Part shown: positions 1 to 8,582 of the stretch, piece after piece
Numbering within the stretch: position 1 is the stretch's first letter
Layout: each line of letters begins with the position of its first letter
Source of the DNA: UBA4742 sp037138595
GTDB lineage: Bacteria > Actinomycetota > Acidimicrobiia > Acidimicrobiales > Acidimicrobilacustridaceae
Assembly (NCBI GenBank): GCA_037138595.1
Contig: JBAXIB010000004.1
Coordinates: 1-64,000 of the forward strand
Direction of reading: 5' to 3'
Length of the DNA: 64,000 nt
Program-made: the position numbers and the translations under genes
Notes under the pieces: model-generated
Seen by the model: only the letters and a program-made list of their open reading frames with translations
The model's database searches: none
Told to the model about the DNA's origin: nothing

Positions 1-271
1 GCGTCCGAGCTTTTCCAAGCCGATTCCGAAACCCGGGTTCAACAGCCGGTTCAACGGCTTGCTCAATTGCTGACTCGGTCGCTGCAAGATCAGGTGGCTC
101 TCCATCGGTGACCGTTGCAGTCGAAAGCGGTCCCTTTGCACCCCCCGGTGATTCGGGAGCCGGCTCGAGCAATGTTGCGTCGACCCTGCGGCGCGAGCGA
201 ACCAAAACCAATCCGGTACCGATAAGAGCACCAAGAAGGCCGAGGGCAATGAGAACGATTACAAAAGTCAT
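1..271 (-). CDS. ftsY: Signal recognition particle receptor FtsY, N-terminal part (runs off the window)
   Basis: Only the first 90 codons are present. The reading begins MTFVIVLIALGLLGALIG, a single membrane-anchor helix (residues about 2-24), then a basic RSRR patch, then an acidic, Ala/Pro/Glu-rich linker ending in FRNRLGKART, the usual lead into the FtsY NG domain. Actinobacterial FtsY proteins have exactly this anchored, acidic N-terminus, and ftsY normally follows smc downstream of mutM/rnc. Here smc lies 8 kb away, so plus-strand genes have been inserted between the two. The NG GTPase domain, which would prove the call, is outside the window. A TAGGCT box lies 9 nt upstream of the ATG, so a short-leader or leaderless transcript is possible. 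Confidence 0.72.
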   Translation of the reverse strand, partial: MTFVIVLIALGLLGALIGTGLVLVRSRRRVDATLLEPAPESPGGAKGPLSTATVTDGEPPDLAATESAIEQAVEPAVEPGFRNRLGKART

Positions 272-304
272 GAGGGGACGAGCCTAGAACGTCTCCGCCG
301 CAGA

Positions 305-1588
305 TCAACCAGCCGAGCCGAGCGTGACGTCCACTTGCCCGTCCTGCTTGCCTCGCACCACATCCAACGTGATTTGATCGCCCGGTTTGTGACTGCCAAT
401 CGCCGAGCTGAGATCGGCGGGCGTAACAATGTCTGCGCCATCAATGCCCGTGATGAGATCGCCCGCTTGAATTCCCGCCTTGTCAGCCGCGCTACCTGAG
501 ACCACGTTCGCGACGTAAGCGCCGTCATCGCCGTTGGGCGAACTCTGGATGCTCACCCCAAGCGTGGCCCGGTCAGCCGGAGCGCTCTCGGTGAATTTTC
601 CACTGGTGATCTCATCGGCGACCCGTTTAGCCGTCTCGATTGGAATCGCGAATCCAATGCCATTGTTCTCACCACTTTGGCTGTATATCTCAGCGTTGAT
701 GCCAATCACTTCGCCATTCCGATTGGCCAGCGCGCCGCCGGAATTACCGGGATTAATAGGCGCATCGGTTTGGATCATGTTCACCGACACATTCCGCTCA
801 TTTTCCACCGGCCGGTCGACCGCGCTCACCACGCCCGCCGTAACCGTGCTACTCAACCCGAACGGGCTTCCAATCGCGACTGCGATCGAACCGACCGCTG
901 GTTGTCCTGCCGCGAGTTTGGCCGCGACCAACGTGTTGCTGGAATTATCAATCTTGACCACAGCGATGTCGCTCGATGGATCAGCTCCTTGGACTTCGCC
1001 TTGCAGTTTGCTGCCATCGGAAAGATTTACCTGAACCGATTTCGCGGTACCCACAACGTGTTGGTTGGTGACAATCAGCCCCGAACTGTCATAGATCACA
1101 CCCGAACCAAGGCCTTGTTTTGTTTGAATTTGCACCACCGCCGGACCAAGTGCTTTGGCCACCGCGACCACGGGTTCGTCACCGGCGGCCTGAATCGTCG
1201 GCGTCGTAACCTGATTAGGTGAGTTCAGGTTTGACGCGTTGGTGCCCTTCGCGGCATTTTGCGATTCGGCATCATTGCGATCGACTAGTCCTCGTCCTAC
1301 GAAACCCGCGGCGAGCAGCGCTATTGCTACCACCACCGCAATGATCGCTCCTCGGCCTCGATGCTTTCGAGGTGCGCCACCACGAGGTGAGTTTGACGGT
1401 GGCGGTGTGGGTGGAACCGACCCCATCGACCAGACAGGCGCTTCGTCGTGGCGTAGCGGCGGGCTCGTCGGTGCAGTCGGTGCCGTCGGTGCCGAAAATG
1501 CTGGTGGCACCGGCGGGGGGAACACCGACACTGGCGGTGTCAATCCGGGAGGTGTCGACGGGGGCTGAGAATCCCATGGTGTGGTCAC
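305..1588 (-). CDS. HtrA/DegP-type membrane-anchored serine protease with PDZ domain (PepD-like)
   Basis: 427 aa. A Pro-rich cytoplasmic N-terminus (residues 1-75) precedes one transmembrane helix (about 81-98), a trypsin-like domain and one C-terminal PDZ domain (about 335-425). The catalytic triad is visible: His177 in TNQHVV, Asp207 in SSDIAVV and Ser283 in GNSGGAL. The protease should face the outside of the membrane and degrade or refold damaged envelope proteins. The start is GTG at 1588, with AAGGACG about 9 nt upstream. It lies 95 nt downstream of a histidine kinase gene and is probably co-transcribed with the two-component pair, the same arrangement as mprA-mprB-pepD of mycobacteria. 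The family and active site are sure; orthology to PepD is an inference from layout. Confidence 0.93.
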   Translation of the reverse strand: MTTPWDSQPPSTPPGLTPPVSVFPPPVPPAFSAPTAPTAPTSPPLRHDEAPVWSMGSVPPTPPPSNSPRGGAPRKHRGRGAIIAVVVAIALLAAGFVGRGLVDRNDAESQNAAKGTNASNLNSPNQVTTPTIQAAGDEPVVAVAKALGPAVVQIQTKQGLGSGVIYDSSGLIVTNQHVVGTAKSVQVNLSDGSKLQGEVQGADPSSDIAVVKIDNSSNTLVAAKLAAGQPAVGSIAVAIGSPFGLSSTVTAGVVSAVDRPVENERNVSVNMIQTDAPINPGNSGGALANRNGEVIGINAEIYSQSGENNGIGFAIPIETAKRVADEITSGKFTESAPADRATLGVSIQSSPNGDDGAYVANVVSGSAADKAGIQAGDLITGIDGADIVTPADLSSAIGSHKPGDQITLDVVRGKQDGQVDVTLGSAG

Positions 1589-1683
1589 GGTACGTCCTTC
1601 ATCAGTGAGGTGGAACTGCCTGACGATGCGGCACGCTACGTGAACGCAGGTAAAGCGAAGCTAAGGCTCGCAGGAATGTTGGA

Positions 1684-2886
1684 TTACTCGTCAACGATCG
1701 GTGGATTGATCGGAAGTCGCGTCGGCACCGGAGTTGGAGGCTCCACTGTTGCCGTCACTGACGCGGCAGGAATCCACAAGGCAAAGGTCGAGCCCACCCC
1801 CAACGCAGAGACCAACTTGACCTCTCCACCATGCGCTTCCGCGATTTGGCGCACAATGGCCAAACCAAGACCATTGCGGTGTTCGCTATCGCCTGCTGCT
1901 GACTCATCACGCCAGAACCGTTGGAACACCCGATCTTGATTTTCCGGCGCAATGCCTGGGCCTTGGTCGTCGACAGCAAGCCAAATCCATGGACCTTCAC
2001 GACCGGCGCGCACGCTCACTCGTGATTCCGGGGGCGCAAGGCGCACCGCGTTCGCAACAAGATTCGCCACCGCTTGGCGCACCGCGTTTCGGTCACCGAC
2101 CATCAACAATCCGGGTTCGGCGGCCCATTCCAACTGAAGTCCACGCGCCGAAGCGGGAGCCCGAAATTCATCGGCCGCTTCGTGCACGATCGAGAACGCG
2201 TCAACCGATTCTTGGATCAGCGTGGGTGTTTCATTACGAGCGAAAACCAACAACTCATCAACCAAGCGCGTCATGCGTTCTGTCGATCGTTCGACGACTT
2301 CACCGGTGTGACGAAGATCATCCACGGTCGCATCGGGATCGCCCAGGGTTACTTCGAGATTCGTTCGGATAACTGCCAGCGGATTCCGAAGCTCATGTGA
2401 TGCGTCCTGAATGAATTCCCGCTGACTTGCGAATGCCGCCTCGAGGCGACCGAGCATTTCGTCAAACGTGTCAGCCAACTCATGAAGTTCATCATCGGGA
2501 CCGTGCAGGTCAATCCGGCGGGACAAATCAGTGGCAGAAATATCGCGTGCGACTTTGGTGATGCGCCCAATAGGACGCAACAAGTAGCCGGCAATGAGCC
2601 AGCTCACCCCGAAACTCAGGACAAAAAACATCATCAGCACCACGACCGAATAACTGCGGAGTTTTTCGAGCGTTGCCTGGTTCACTGCGCGCTGGACACC
2701 CTCGATCTGTATGGGGGTAACCGTCCCCCCACCGCCGCGTCCGGGCTGAAACAAATTGGTCACGATTGGAGGCGGCGCGGTGTCTACCGCGTGCGCCAGC
2801 GCAAGGTAAATCACCCCGATCGCCACCGCTGCGAGCACGCACAACACCAACGAATAGGTCAAGGCAAGTCGTAGTCGAATGCTCAC
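1684..2886 (-). CDS. Two-component sensor histidine kinase (MprB-like)
   Basis: 400 aa. Transmembrane helices lie at about 8-30 and 79-101 and enclose a very short extracytoplasmic loop (about 48 residues, with a GRGGGG stretch). They are followed by a HAMP domain (about 102-155), a HisKA dimerisation helix with the phospho-acceptor His164 in DASHELRNPL, and an HATPase domain with NLVANAV (N box), DDQGPGI (G1) and NGLGLAI (G2). The loop is too small to be a classical ligand-binding domain, so sensing through the membrane or a partner such as the adjacent HtrA protease is plausible. The gene is 21 nt downstream of the response regulator. The C-terminal 30 residues after the kinase core are Pro/Thr-rich and unassigned. 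Confidence 0.93.
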   Translation of the reverse strand: MSIRLRLALTYSLVLCVLAAVAIGVIYLALAHAVDTAPPPIVTNLFQPGRGGGGTVTPIQIEGVQRAVNQATLEKLRSYSVVVLMMFFVLSFGVSWLIAGYLLRPIGRITKVARDISATDLSRRIDLHGPDDELHELADTFDEMLGRLEAAFASQREFIQDASHELRNPLAVIRTNLEVTLGDPDATVDDLRHTGEVVERSTERMTRLVDELLVFARNETPTLIQESVDAFSIVHEAADEFRAPASARGLQLEWAAEPGLLMVGDRNAVRQAVANLVANAVRLAPPESRVSVRAGREGPWIWLAVDDQGPGIAPENQDRVFQRFWRDESAAGDSEHRNGLGLAIVRQIAEAHGGEVKLVSALGVGSTFALWIPAASVTATVEPPTPVPTRLPINPPIVDE

Positions 2887-2907
2887 CGGCCCATCCTCAT
2901 AGCGATC

Positions 2908-3591
2908 TCATAACGAGTCCTTCAGGCGATACCCGCGCCCCACAACCGTTTCGATCAACTGCGGCTCATCATCGACGGCGATCTTTCGGCGCAAGGTTCC
3001 CACGGTTACCCGAACCGTATTCGTGAACGGGTCGGCGAATTCATCCCAAACGTGTTCAAGCAAGATTTCCTGCGACATGACTTCGCCGGGGTGGCTCATG
3101 AAATAACGCAAAAGCGCAAATTCCTTCGCGGTCAGATCAAGAGTCCGCGTGCCGCGGCGCGCGGAATGTCGTGCCGTGTCGAGGGCAAGATCACCCACGA
3201 CCAACAGGGCAGTTGTGGTGCCAGCATCGCGTCGCAGCAACGAACGAACGCGCGCCAATAATTCAGGGAAAGCAAAAGGCTTGACCAAATAGTCATCGGC
3301 GCCATCATCGAGCCCAGCGACACGGTCCTCAAGCGAGTCGCGAGCAGTCAGCATCAGCACTCGTGGCGGCGGACCCGCGAGTTGATCGGTCCGAATTCGG
3401 CGGCAAACCTCTCGCCCACCCATACCGGGCATCGTCAGGTCAAGACACACCAGGTCGTAATCATTGACCGTCAGTTTTTCCAATGCTTCGGCACCGTCAG
3501 CGGCCAAGTCGACGGCATACCCGTCGCGCCGGAGGCCCCGAGCGATTGCCTCGGCCAATTCGACCTCATCGTCGACAACCAGTACTCGCAT
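2908..3591 (-). CDS. OmpR/PhoB-family response regulator (MprA-like)
   Basis: 227 aa from the ATG at 3591. The receiver domain (1-115) starts MRVLVVDDEVELAEA, with acidic residues D7/D8, phosphoacceptor Asp51 in CLDLTMPG and the Lys of LVKPFAF. The C-terminal winged helix (about 130-225) contains LTAKEFALLRYF, GEVMSQEILLEHVW and the closing RGVGYRL-type motif (here GRGYRLKDSL). A longer in-frame ORF reaches 3681, but the extra 30 residues do not look like a receiver N-terminus, so the internal ATG is preferred. It is the first gene of the regulator-kinase-HtrA set and diverges from moxR, with 139 nt between them that must hold both promoters. Confidence 0.93.
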   Translation of the reverse strand: MRVLVVDDEVELAEAIARGLRRDGYAVDLAADGAEALEKLTVNDYDLVCLDLTMPGMGGREVCRRIRTDQLAGPPPRVLMLTARDSLEDRVAGLDDGADDYLVKPFAFPELLARVRSLLRRDAGTTTALLVVGDLALDTARHSARRGTRTLDLTAKEFALLRYFMSHPGEVMSQEILLEHVWDEFADPFTNTVRVTVGTLRRKIAVDDEPQLIETVVGRGYRLKDSL

Positions 3592-3730
3592 GGCCGGAAA
3601 CGTACCGCTCCCCGGCACCCCTGCGGGCGCAGGACGGCTGCCAATTTTGGATTTTGTCCATTCCTTTATGTTGGCCTTCACTCCGATGTGTTCTTCTTCA
3701 CTCCATTACCCACCTCAGGAGTAGCAAAAC

Positions 3731-4918
3731 ATGACTGATTCATCTGCCGATCCAACTCATAACATGGCCGTCACTCGATCAGACTCGACCAATCCTTCCC
3801 CTCCGAATTCGGCCGCCCACCGAGTTCAACCGTCTCCAGCGCTGCTTGAACAAGCATTGTTCGAGGTCAAAAAGGTCATCGTTGGCCAGGATCGAGCAAT
3901 TGAACGCCTCATGGTGTGTCTGCTCGCCGGCGGCCACGCGCTCCTCGAAGGCGTACCTGGTTTGGCAAAAACCCTCGCGGCCGAGACGCTGGCCACCGTG
4001 GTCGGGGGCCGTTATACCCGACTGCAGTTCACCCCCGATTTGCTCCCCGCCGACATCACCGGCACCCGCATCTATCGCGCGTCGACGGAAAAGTTCGACG
4101 TGGAACTTGGCCCGATCTTCGCCAACTTTGTCTTGGCCGACGAGATCAACCGGGCACCGGCCAAAGTGCAATCGGCTCTGTTGGAGGTCATGGCTGAACA
4201 CCATGTGTCGATTGGCGGCACCAGTTTTGACGTACCCCAACCATTCATCGTCATGGCGACACAAAATCCCATCGAGAGTGAAGGTGTATACGCACTTCCC
4301 GAAGCGCAGCGAGACCGCTTCTTAATGAAAATCGTCATTGGGTATCCAAGCCCAGCCGAAGAGGTCGAAATCGTCCATCGCATGGGAGTCAACCCGCCCC
4401 AAGCCCAAGCGGTGCTCACGCTTGATGATTTGAAGGCACTGCAGACCATGGCTGATGAGGTGTACGTCGATCATGGTGTCGTCGAATATGCGGTGAGCTT
4501 GGTGCTCGCCACTCGCTCCCCAGGCAAATACAACTTGCCAGAACTCGAAGAACTCATTGCCTTCGGTGCGAGTCCAAGGGCCAGCCTCGGCTTAGTCGCG
4601 GCGGCACGATCACTCGCTCTGCTTCGAGGACGCACCTATGCGCTGCCGCAGGACGTCTATGACGTCGCTCCCGACGTCTTACGTCATCGGCTTGTCCTCA
4701 GTTACGAAGCACTGGCGCAAGGTCTGTCGGTCGATCAACTCTTGACTCGATTGCTCAGCACGGTTCCGGCTCCACGAGTTGCTCCATCACAAGACCCTGC
4801 AATGGTTGGATCCGGCACCACGTCGACGATGCCTGCGCCTCCCGCTCCACCAGCATCCATGGCACCGGCTCCGCCGCCACCAACCAACGCGGCGCCATTT
4901 GCGGCTCCGTCGGCCTGA
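3731..4918 (+). CDS. MoxR-family AAA+ ATPase
   Basis: 395 aa. An N-terminal disordered Ser/Pro-rich stretch (1-35) is followed by the MoxR AAA+ core: Walker A GVPGLAKT (74-81), Walker B VLADEINRAP, sensor 1 in ATQNPIESEGVY, and the DRF arginine region after LPEAQ. The C-terminal 50 residues are an Ala/Pro-rich tail with PPAPPA and PPPPT runs, unusual for the family and possibly a flexible tether. MoxR ATPases act as chaperones that mature or regulate von Willebrand A-domain partners. The DUF58 and VWA genes follow at once, the usual gene set. The ribosome site CAGGAG lies upstream of the ATG. Confidence 0.93.
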   Translation: MTDSSADPTHNMAVTRSDSTNPSPPNSAAHRVQPSPALLEQALFEVKKVIVGQDRAIERLMVCLLAGGHALLEGVPGLAKTLAAETLATVVGGRYTRLQFTPDLLPADITGTRIYRASTEKFDVELGPIFANFVLADEINRAPAKVQSALLEVMAEHHVSIGGTSFDVPQPFIVMATQNPIESEGVYALPEAQRDRFLMKIVIGYPSPAEEVEIVHRMGVNPPQAQAVLTLDDLKALQTMADEVYVDHGVVEYAVSLVLATRSPGKYNLPELEELIAFGASPRASLGLVAAARSLALLRGRTYALPQDVYDVAPDVLRHRLVLSYEALAQGLSVDQLLTRLLSTVPAPRVAPSQDPAMVGSGTTSTMPAPPAPPASMAPAPPPPTNAAPFAAPSA

Positions 4919-4925
4919 GCCGGAA

Positions 4926-5927
4926 ATGGCCGACCCCCACTCACCTACTCGTGCCCACGGGCGACGCGAAGGCAACGCTGCGCTGCGATTTTCGTCGCAG
5001 GTCGAGCGGCCGCCAAGCATCGCGACCGGTCCATCAGCCGAAGTGCTTCGCCGCCTCGAGTTGACCGTTACGCGTCGCCTTGACGGGATGCTCCAAGGCG
5101 ACTACCGAGGTCTCGTTCCCGCTCACGGCAGCGAACCAGGCGAAACGCGTCCTTACGCCCCTGGCGACGACGTCCGTCGGATCGACTGGAACGTCACGGC
5201 CCGAACCCTCGAACCTCACGTTCGGGTATCGATTGCTGACCGCGAACTTGAAACATGGATGGTTGCTGATTTCTCAGCGAGCTTGGCATTCGGAACCGCC
5301 GACTGCGAAAAACGAGACCTCGCGCTCGCGGCGATGGCAGCGATCGGTTTCCTCACCCAACGGACCGGCAATCGAATCGGCGCGGTGGTACTCGAAGGCG
5401 AAAAGTCGATCACGATCCCTGCTCGCGGCGGACGGGTCAATCTCCAAGCGCTGCTTCATCGGTCCTTGGTCGCTGCCAAAGTCGATCATCCCGGTGCATC
5501 GGATCTCGAGGGCGCACTGCGTCGGTTAGCTAGCGCAACGCGACGGCGCGGCATGGTCGTGGTGATTTCGGACTTTCTCGCGACGGGCGAGTGGGATCGG
5601 GCGCTTCGTGGCCTCGCGGCACGACACGAAGTGTTAGCGGTCGAAGTTCGCGATCCACGAGAAATGGAATTACCAAATGTTGGGCTCATCGAACTCGTCG
5701 ATCCTGAGACCGGATCGGTACGAGAAGTCCAAACTGCCAATGCAAAGACTCGTGACCGCTATCGAGATGCTGCTCAGGCTCAACGCGTCGATATCGCCCG
5801 GCGCATCCGCAGCGCGGGTGCTGATCATTTAGTACTTCGTACCGACCACGACTGGCTTTTGGACCTCGTGCGATTCGTCGCATGGCGTCGCGAACGCCTC
5901 GAATCCCTCACAAGGATCCCATCATGA
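4926..5927 (+). CDS. DUF58 domain protein of the MoxR/VWA set
   Basis: 333 aa from ATG 4926, 7 nt after the moxR stop. The longer ORF beginning inside moxR was rejected because those residues are the out-of-frame Pro-rich tail of moxR. The protein carries the family hallmark RPYAPGDDVRRIDWNVTAR near residue 75, followed by a VWA-like half with VADFSASLAFG. The family is always found with MoxR ATPases and VWA membrane proteins, and its biochemical function is unknown. There is no transmembrane helix at the N-terminus, unlike many DUF58 proteins that begin with two helices, so this is the short soluble form. It overlaps the next gene by four bases (ATGA). Confidence 0.9.
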   Translation: MADPHSPTRAHGRREGNAALRFSSQVERPPSIATGPSAEVLRRLELTVTRRLDGMLQGDYRGLVPAHGSEPGETRPYAPGDDVRRIDWNVTARTLEPHVRVSIADRELETWMVADFSASLAFGTADCEKRDLALAAMAAIGFLTQRTGNRIGAVVLEGEKSITIPARGGRVNLQALLHRSLVAAKVDHPGASDLEGALRRLASATRRRGMVVVISDFLATGEWDRALRGLAARHEVLAVEVRDPREMELPNVGLIELVDPETGSVREVQTANAKTRDRYRDAAQAQRVDIARRIRSAGADHLVLRTDHDWLLDLVRFVAWRRERLESLTRIPS

Positions 5928-6874
5928 CTTTTCTTGCTCCCATCCGACTGTGGCTCTTGATAGGTGTCGGCGGACTCCTCGTGCTCTATGTGCTGGCGCA
6001 AATGAGGCGACGCAAGTACGCACTGCGATTCACCAACATGGCACTGCTCGATCAAGTCGCCCCGAATCGCCCCGGATGGCGCCGCCACCTCCCGGCCGCC
6101 GCCTTTTTGCTCGCAGTGGCTGCACTCGTCCTTGGATTCGCGGTGCCGGCGCGCGACACCCGCGTCCCAAAGGAGCGAGCCACCATCATGTTGGCGCTTG
6201 ATACATCGCTGTCCATGGAAGCCACCGACGTAACACCAAGTCGAATCCAAGCCGCCCAATCAGCGGCAAAGGCATTCGTCGATCAACTGCCAGCGCGCAT
6301 CAACCTGGGCCTCGTGACCTTTAACGGCAACGCAACCGTCGCTGTATCGCCGACCACCGATCGTGAGGCCGTCAAAACGGCGATCGATCGGGTCAAACTC
6401 GGTGAACGTACCGCGATTGGCGAAGCGATTTTTTCGAGCCTTGGCGCGTTGAGCCAGCTCCCCCCCGTCGAAGGCACCGATGTCCCCGCTCGGATCGTTT
6501 TGATGACTGACGGAACCACGACCGATGGACGCAGCAACGACCAAGCCGTCGCAGCCGCAAAAACTGCGCAAGTCCCGGTAACGACCATCGCGTTTGGAAC
6601 CGACCATGGAACGATCAAATTGCCCCAAGAACCATTTCCGATTCCGGTTCCCGTCGACAAAGCGGCATTGAAGTCGATCTCCGCTGACACTGGCGGGCAG
6701 TTCTATGCCGCCGCCTCAGAGAGCCAGCTCAAACAGGTGTACGACAACATCGGGAGCTCAGTTGGCTTCGTCACCGAGTTGCGCGAAATCTCAGTTTGGT
6801 TCATCGCTGCCGCATTAGTTCTGCTGTTATTGACCGGAGCTTTAAGCCTCCTTTGGTTCCAACGCCTCCCATAA
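5924..6874 (+). CDS. Membrane-bound von Willebrand factor A domain protein (BatA-like)
   Basis: 316 aa from the ATG that overlaps the DUF58 stop (ATGA). Two N-terminal helices (about 6-25 and 57-74) are followed by a VWA domain with a complete MIDAS motif: D93-T-S95-L-S97 in LALDTSLSM, plus the downstream MTDGTTTDG. A third helix near the C-terminus (IAAALVLLLLTGALSLLW) ends the protein. This is the BatA/BatB-type topology with the VWA domain outside the membrane. It is the presumed client of the MoxR ATPase two genes upstream; the substrate or role is not known. The longer ORF start at 5882 would lie in the DUF58 coding sequence and was not used. Confidence 0.91.
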   Translation: MTFLAPIRLWLLIGVGGLLVLYVLAQMRRRKYALRFTNMALLDQVAPNRPGWRRHLPAAAFLLAVAALVLGFAVPARDTRVPKERATIMLALDTSLSMEATDVTPSRIQAAQSAAKAFVDQLPARINLGLVTFNGNATVAVSPTTDREAVKTAIDRVKLGERTAIGEAIFSSLGALSQLPPVEGTDVPARIVLMTDGTTTDGRSNDQAVAAAKTAQVPVTTIAFGTDHGTIKLPQEPFPIPVPVDKAALKSISADTGGQFYAAASESQLKQVYDNIGSSVGFVTELREISVWFIAAALVLLLLTGALSLLWFQRLP

Positions 6875-6900
6875 CTGCTGTGCTGCATTACAACAGGGAG

Positions 6901-8553
6901 ATGCCTTCTGGTGATCGGCCCAATTCTGACCCACCGAAACTTCGACTTGCCCTCACGCTGCCCGGCGCTGTGTCGCTCGGCAGTTACCACGGGGGGGCCC
7001 TCGCAGCCCTAGTCATCGCGGCGCAAAACTCCGGTGGCCAAATCGTGATCGACGCAATGGCTACTGCGTCGGCGGGATCGATCACCGGCGTGCTAGCAGC
7101 TCGGGCACTGCTCAATGGTTGCGACCCCGTTGCACTGATGACCAGTGCTTGGGTTGAAGCTGATTCCCTGCGGAACCTTCGCAGCTCGGACACCACCTCA
7201 GTACTTTCAGCCGAACCGTTGGTCCAACTCGCAGCCGACTTACTCGATGTCAATGGTTCAGTACCCGATGGGGGAACCGATACCCCTCGCCAAGCTGAAC
7301 CCATCCACATCTCGATGGCGCTCGCGAGCCTCGGAGGCTTGAGCTATCAGATTCCAAGCATTGATCGTGACCTACCACCGTTCCAGGCTCTCACCCACCT
7401 TGACTGGTGGAGCGCGCGTTTTTCCGCCGATGGGGATGCTTCGCAGTTCCTCGCGGCGACGAAACCAGCCCTGGCATCGGCCGCCAATGCGTTGGGATTT
7501 CCGCCGATTCTCCTTGACCGATCGAGCGACCGTGAGACCTACATCGCGAATCACGTTCTCAACGTGCCTGCCGATGACTCCGCCTGGCAGGTTTGGTACA
7601 CCGACGGCGGAACGCTCGATGATCAGCCGTTTGGACGAGCGATAGAGCTGGTCAATGTGGCTGAATCTGCCGGAGACATCCCAACTTTAGAAGGCGACGA
7701 CGTTCGACTTTTCTTGTTGGTTGAACCCCAACCGGCGACTATCGAAGACACCAGTCGATGGTGGAATCCCGATCACCGCCCGGCTTGGACGTTCACGCTG
7801 TTCGACGTGTTCAACCTCAAGGGAAGTCAATCGATTTACGACGACCTGCGCAAGCTTGAAAAGACGAACTCACATGTTCGCTGGACCGCTGCCGCGTGCG
7901 AGACGATTACCAATGCGTTGCAACTCGCGTTGAGCGCATTGGGTGACCTCGATGCCGATCGTCGAAGTGAAGTCGAATCGGCCATCGCTGCCGCACTAGG
8001 TGAGTCGCTGACAACAATGGTTGCAGATCGACACCTGTTAGACACACAACGTGCCTCGGTAGCGACCGAACCCCAACCGCAACCACTCGAGCAGCGACCA
8101 CCACCGAGCGATGATCTCGCGAAACTCCTGCATGACCTCGTTCACCGAGCGTCCGGACTCCAAGGCAAGCGCAGAGCACAAGTCGAGATGGTCTCACCAC
8201 TACTCGATGGAGACTCGCCACCGATCGCCGATCGACTTGCAGGCGATTTTCTGTTTCATTTCGGGGGCTTTGTCGACGAGGACTTTCGAAAGCACGATTT
8301 CTTAGTCGGTTGGAACAACATGCGTACGTGGCTTGCACAACGCGCAAGCCAACATGGGTTCGAACCTGCTCTCGATGCAGTTGACAAGCGCCGACGTGCA
8401 CTCGGCTGGCGCCTGAAGCCTGAGAATCCGTCCCTCGGGTCGCTACCGTTAGGCGACAAGTGGCAATTGACCCGAGCCGCAGCGCACGTCGGACGAGTCA
8501 TCAGTCACGACATCATCGGATTGCTTGGCGATGACGAACCAGCGAGCGGCTAA
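6901..8553 (+). CDS. Patatin-like phospholipase/hydrolase
   Basis: 550 aa if started at ATG 6901. The oxyanion-loop sequence PGAVSLGSYHGGAL (21-34) is followed by the nucleophile elbow T-A-S57-A-G, where the family usually has G-x-S-x-G, and by the catalytic Asp235 in YTDGG. These three elements in this order define patatins, which hydrolyse acyl ester bonds of lipids. The remaining 300 residues are helical and match nothing I recognise. A GGGAG sequence abuts the ATG with no spacing, so the start could instead be the in-frame GTG at 6880; the ORF stays open further upstream. It lies 26 nt after the VWA gene in the same direction and may belong to that operon. It is convergent with smc. Confidence 0.78.
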   Translation: MPSGDRPNSDPPKLRLALTLPGAVSLGSYHGGALAALVIAAQNSGGQIVIDAMATASAGSITGVLAARALLNGCDPVALMTSAWVEADSLRNLRSSDTTSVLSAEPLVQLAADLLDVNGSVPDGGTDTPRQAEPIHISMALASLGGLSYQIPSIDRDLPPFQALTHLDWWSARFSADGDASQFLAATKPALASAANALGFPPILLDRSSDRETYIANHVLNVPADDSAWQVWYTDGGTLDDQPFGRAIELVNVAESAGDIPTLEGDDVRLFLLVEPQPATIEDTSRWWNPDHRPAWTFTLFDVFNLKGSQSIYDDLRKLEKTNSHVRWTAAACETITNALQLALSALGDLDADRRSEVESAIAAALGESLTTMVADRHLLDTQRASVATEPQPQPLEQRPPPSDDLAKLLHDLVHRASGLQGKRRAQVEMVSPLLDGDSPPIADRLAGDFLFHFGGFVDEDFRKHDFLVGWNNMRTWLAQRASQHGFEPALDAVDKRRRALGWRLKPENPSLGSLPLGDKWQLTRAAAHVGRVISHDIIGLLGDDEPASG

Positions 8554-8582
8554 ACGGATGTCGCAGCGCGTAGGCGCAAAAT

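Noticed and set aside
677..1222. 181-codon plus-strand ORF opposite the HtrA gene
   Set aside because: Antisense shadow of the protease domain, no recognisable domain or ribosome site.
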